From positions 1 to 5,763 of the forward strand of contig JAEXUU010000844.1 in NCBI GenBank assembly GCA_023452965.1: a stretch of 5,763 bases of DNA, written 5' to 3'. The notes below the pieces were generated by a model. That model did no database searches. It worked only from the letters and a program-made list of their open reading frames with translations, and was not told the origin of the DNA. Shown here one piece after another: positions 5,422-5,763 of this stretch (position 1 is the stretch's first letter; each line of letters starts with the position of its first letter). This stretch comes from Pseudomonadota bacterium. GTDB lineage: Bacteria > Pseudomonadota > Alphaproteobacteria > Rhizobiales > Beijerinckiaceae. A program made the position numbers and the translations under genes.

Positions 5422-5763
5422 TCAGGCGTCCTCGTCGCCCTCGAGATCGCCGTCGATCAGGTCGGAGACGTCGTCGTCGCCTTCCTCGTCCTCTTCCAGG
5501 AAGGTGTCGTCGTCATCGCCGGCGACGCCGTCATCCTCAATCTCGATGTCGTCGTCGCTGGTGACCACCGGCTCCTTCTCGGCGGCCTCGGCATCGGCGT
5601 CGTCGAGCGAGACGAGCTCGACCGCGCCATCGGCGGCCTCGGTCTCGTCCTCATCCTCGCTCGGCTTGGGCGCCGGCGCAGCCGCCGCCTTGGCCTGCGG
5701 CTCGAACAGCGAGCGCGGATAGGACTGGCCGGTATAGGGCGAGACGATCGGATCCTTGTCGAG
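5422..5763 (-). CDS. FYDLN-acid domain protein (TIGR02300 family), C-terminal part
   Basis: The last 113 codons and stop of a minus-strand gene are visible; the N-terminus lies beyond the window edge. The visible part begins LDKDPIVSPYTGQSYPRSLF, which continues the family signature FYDLNKDPxVSPYTG; the FYD-type residues and the expected upstream Cys-containing start are cut off. After a short Ala/Pro linker (about visible residues 24-35) comes a long acidic tail: 40 Asp/Glu among the last 78 residues by hand count, with runs such as SDDDIEIEDD and FLEEDEEGDDD. The family is widespread in alphaproteobacteria and its function is not established. The N-terminal half is usually compared with a small zinc-ribbon-like fold. 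tRNA-Ala lies 172 bp downstream on the same strand. The stop is TGA at 5422-5424. Confidence 0.9.
   Translation of the reverse strand, partial: LDKDPIVSPYTGQSYPRSLFEPQAKAAAAPAPKPSEDEDETEAADGAVELVSLDDADAEAAEKEPVVTSDDDIEIEDDGVAGDDDDTFLEEDEEGDDDVSDLIDGDLEGDEDA

Overview
The window comes from a GC-rich alphaproteobacterium, most likely of the order Hyphomicrobiales and perhaps Bosea-like. This rests on the strong G/C preference at third codon positions, an FYDLN-acid protein beside tRNA-Ala(GGC), and a classical autotransporter whose barrel ends in W-R-F plus a short tail. The genus is a guess from gene content, not a demonstrated assignment.

Layout: (1) 37-657 (+) encodes a membrane-anchored SCO1/SenC protein, a copper chaperone or thiol-redox factor for cytochrome oxidase assembly. 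(2) 706-1104 (+) follows 48 bp later and encodes a short ModE-type winged-helix regulator without a ligand domain; the two are probably co-transcribed. (3) 1165-4458 (-) converges on that pair and encodes a 1097-residue type Va autotransporter. Its order is: long signal peptide, beta-helix passenger interrupted by a 165-residue glycine-rich stretch (42% Gly), passenger-associated (PATR) repeats, helical linker and C-terminal beta-barrel. (4) 4459-5173 is mostly non-coding. It holds the likely autotransporter promoter with a 10-bp tandem direct repeat upstream, a 180-bp island of only 32% GC, and a doubtful small minus-strand ORF. (5) 5174-5249 (-) is a complete tRNA-Ala(GGC) with encoded CCA. 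Upstream of it lie a plausible promoter and a perfect 12-bp inverted repeat. (6) 5422-5763 (-) is the C-terminal part of an FYDLN-acid protein, cut by the window edge, with a very acidic tail.

The genes do not form one pathway. The SCO/regulator pair, the surface autotransporter and the FYDLN/tRNA-Ala pair look like three neighbouring units. I see no mobile element, CRISPR array, phage gene or defence or toxin module. The signals most worth a second look are non-coding (the AT-rich island, the direct repeat and the inverted repeat at the tRNA promoter), together with the glycine-rich insert in the autotransporter passenger.
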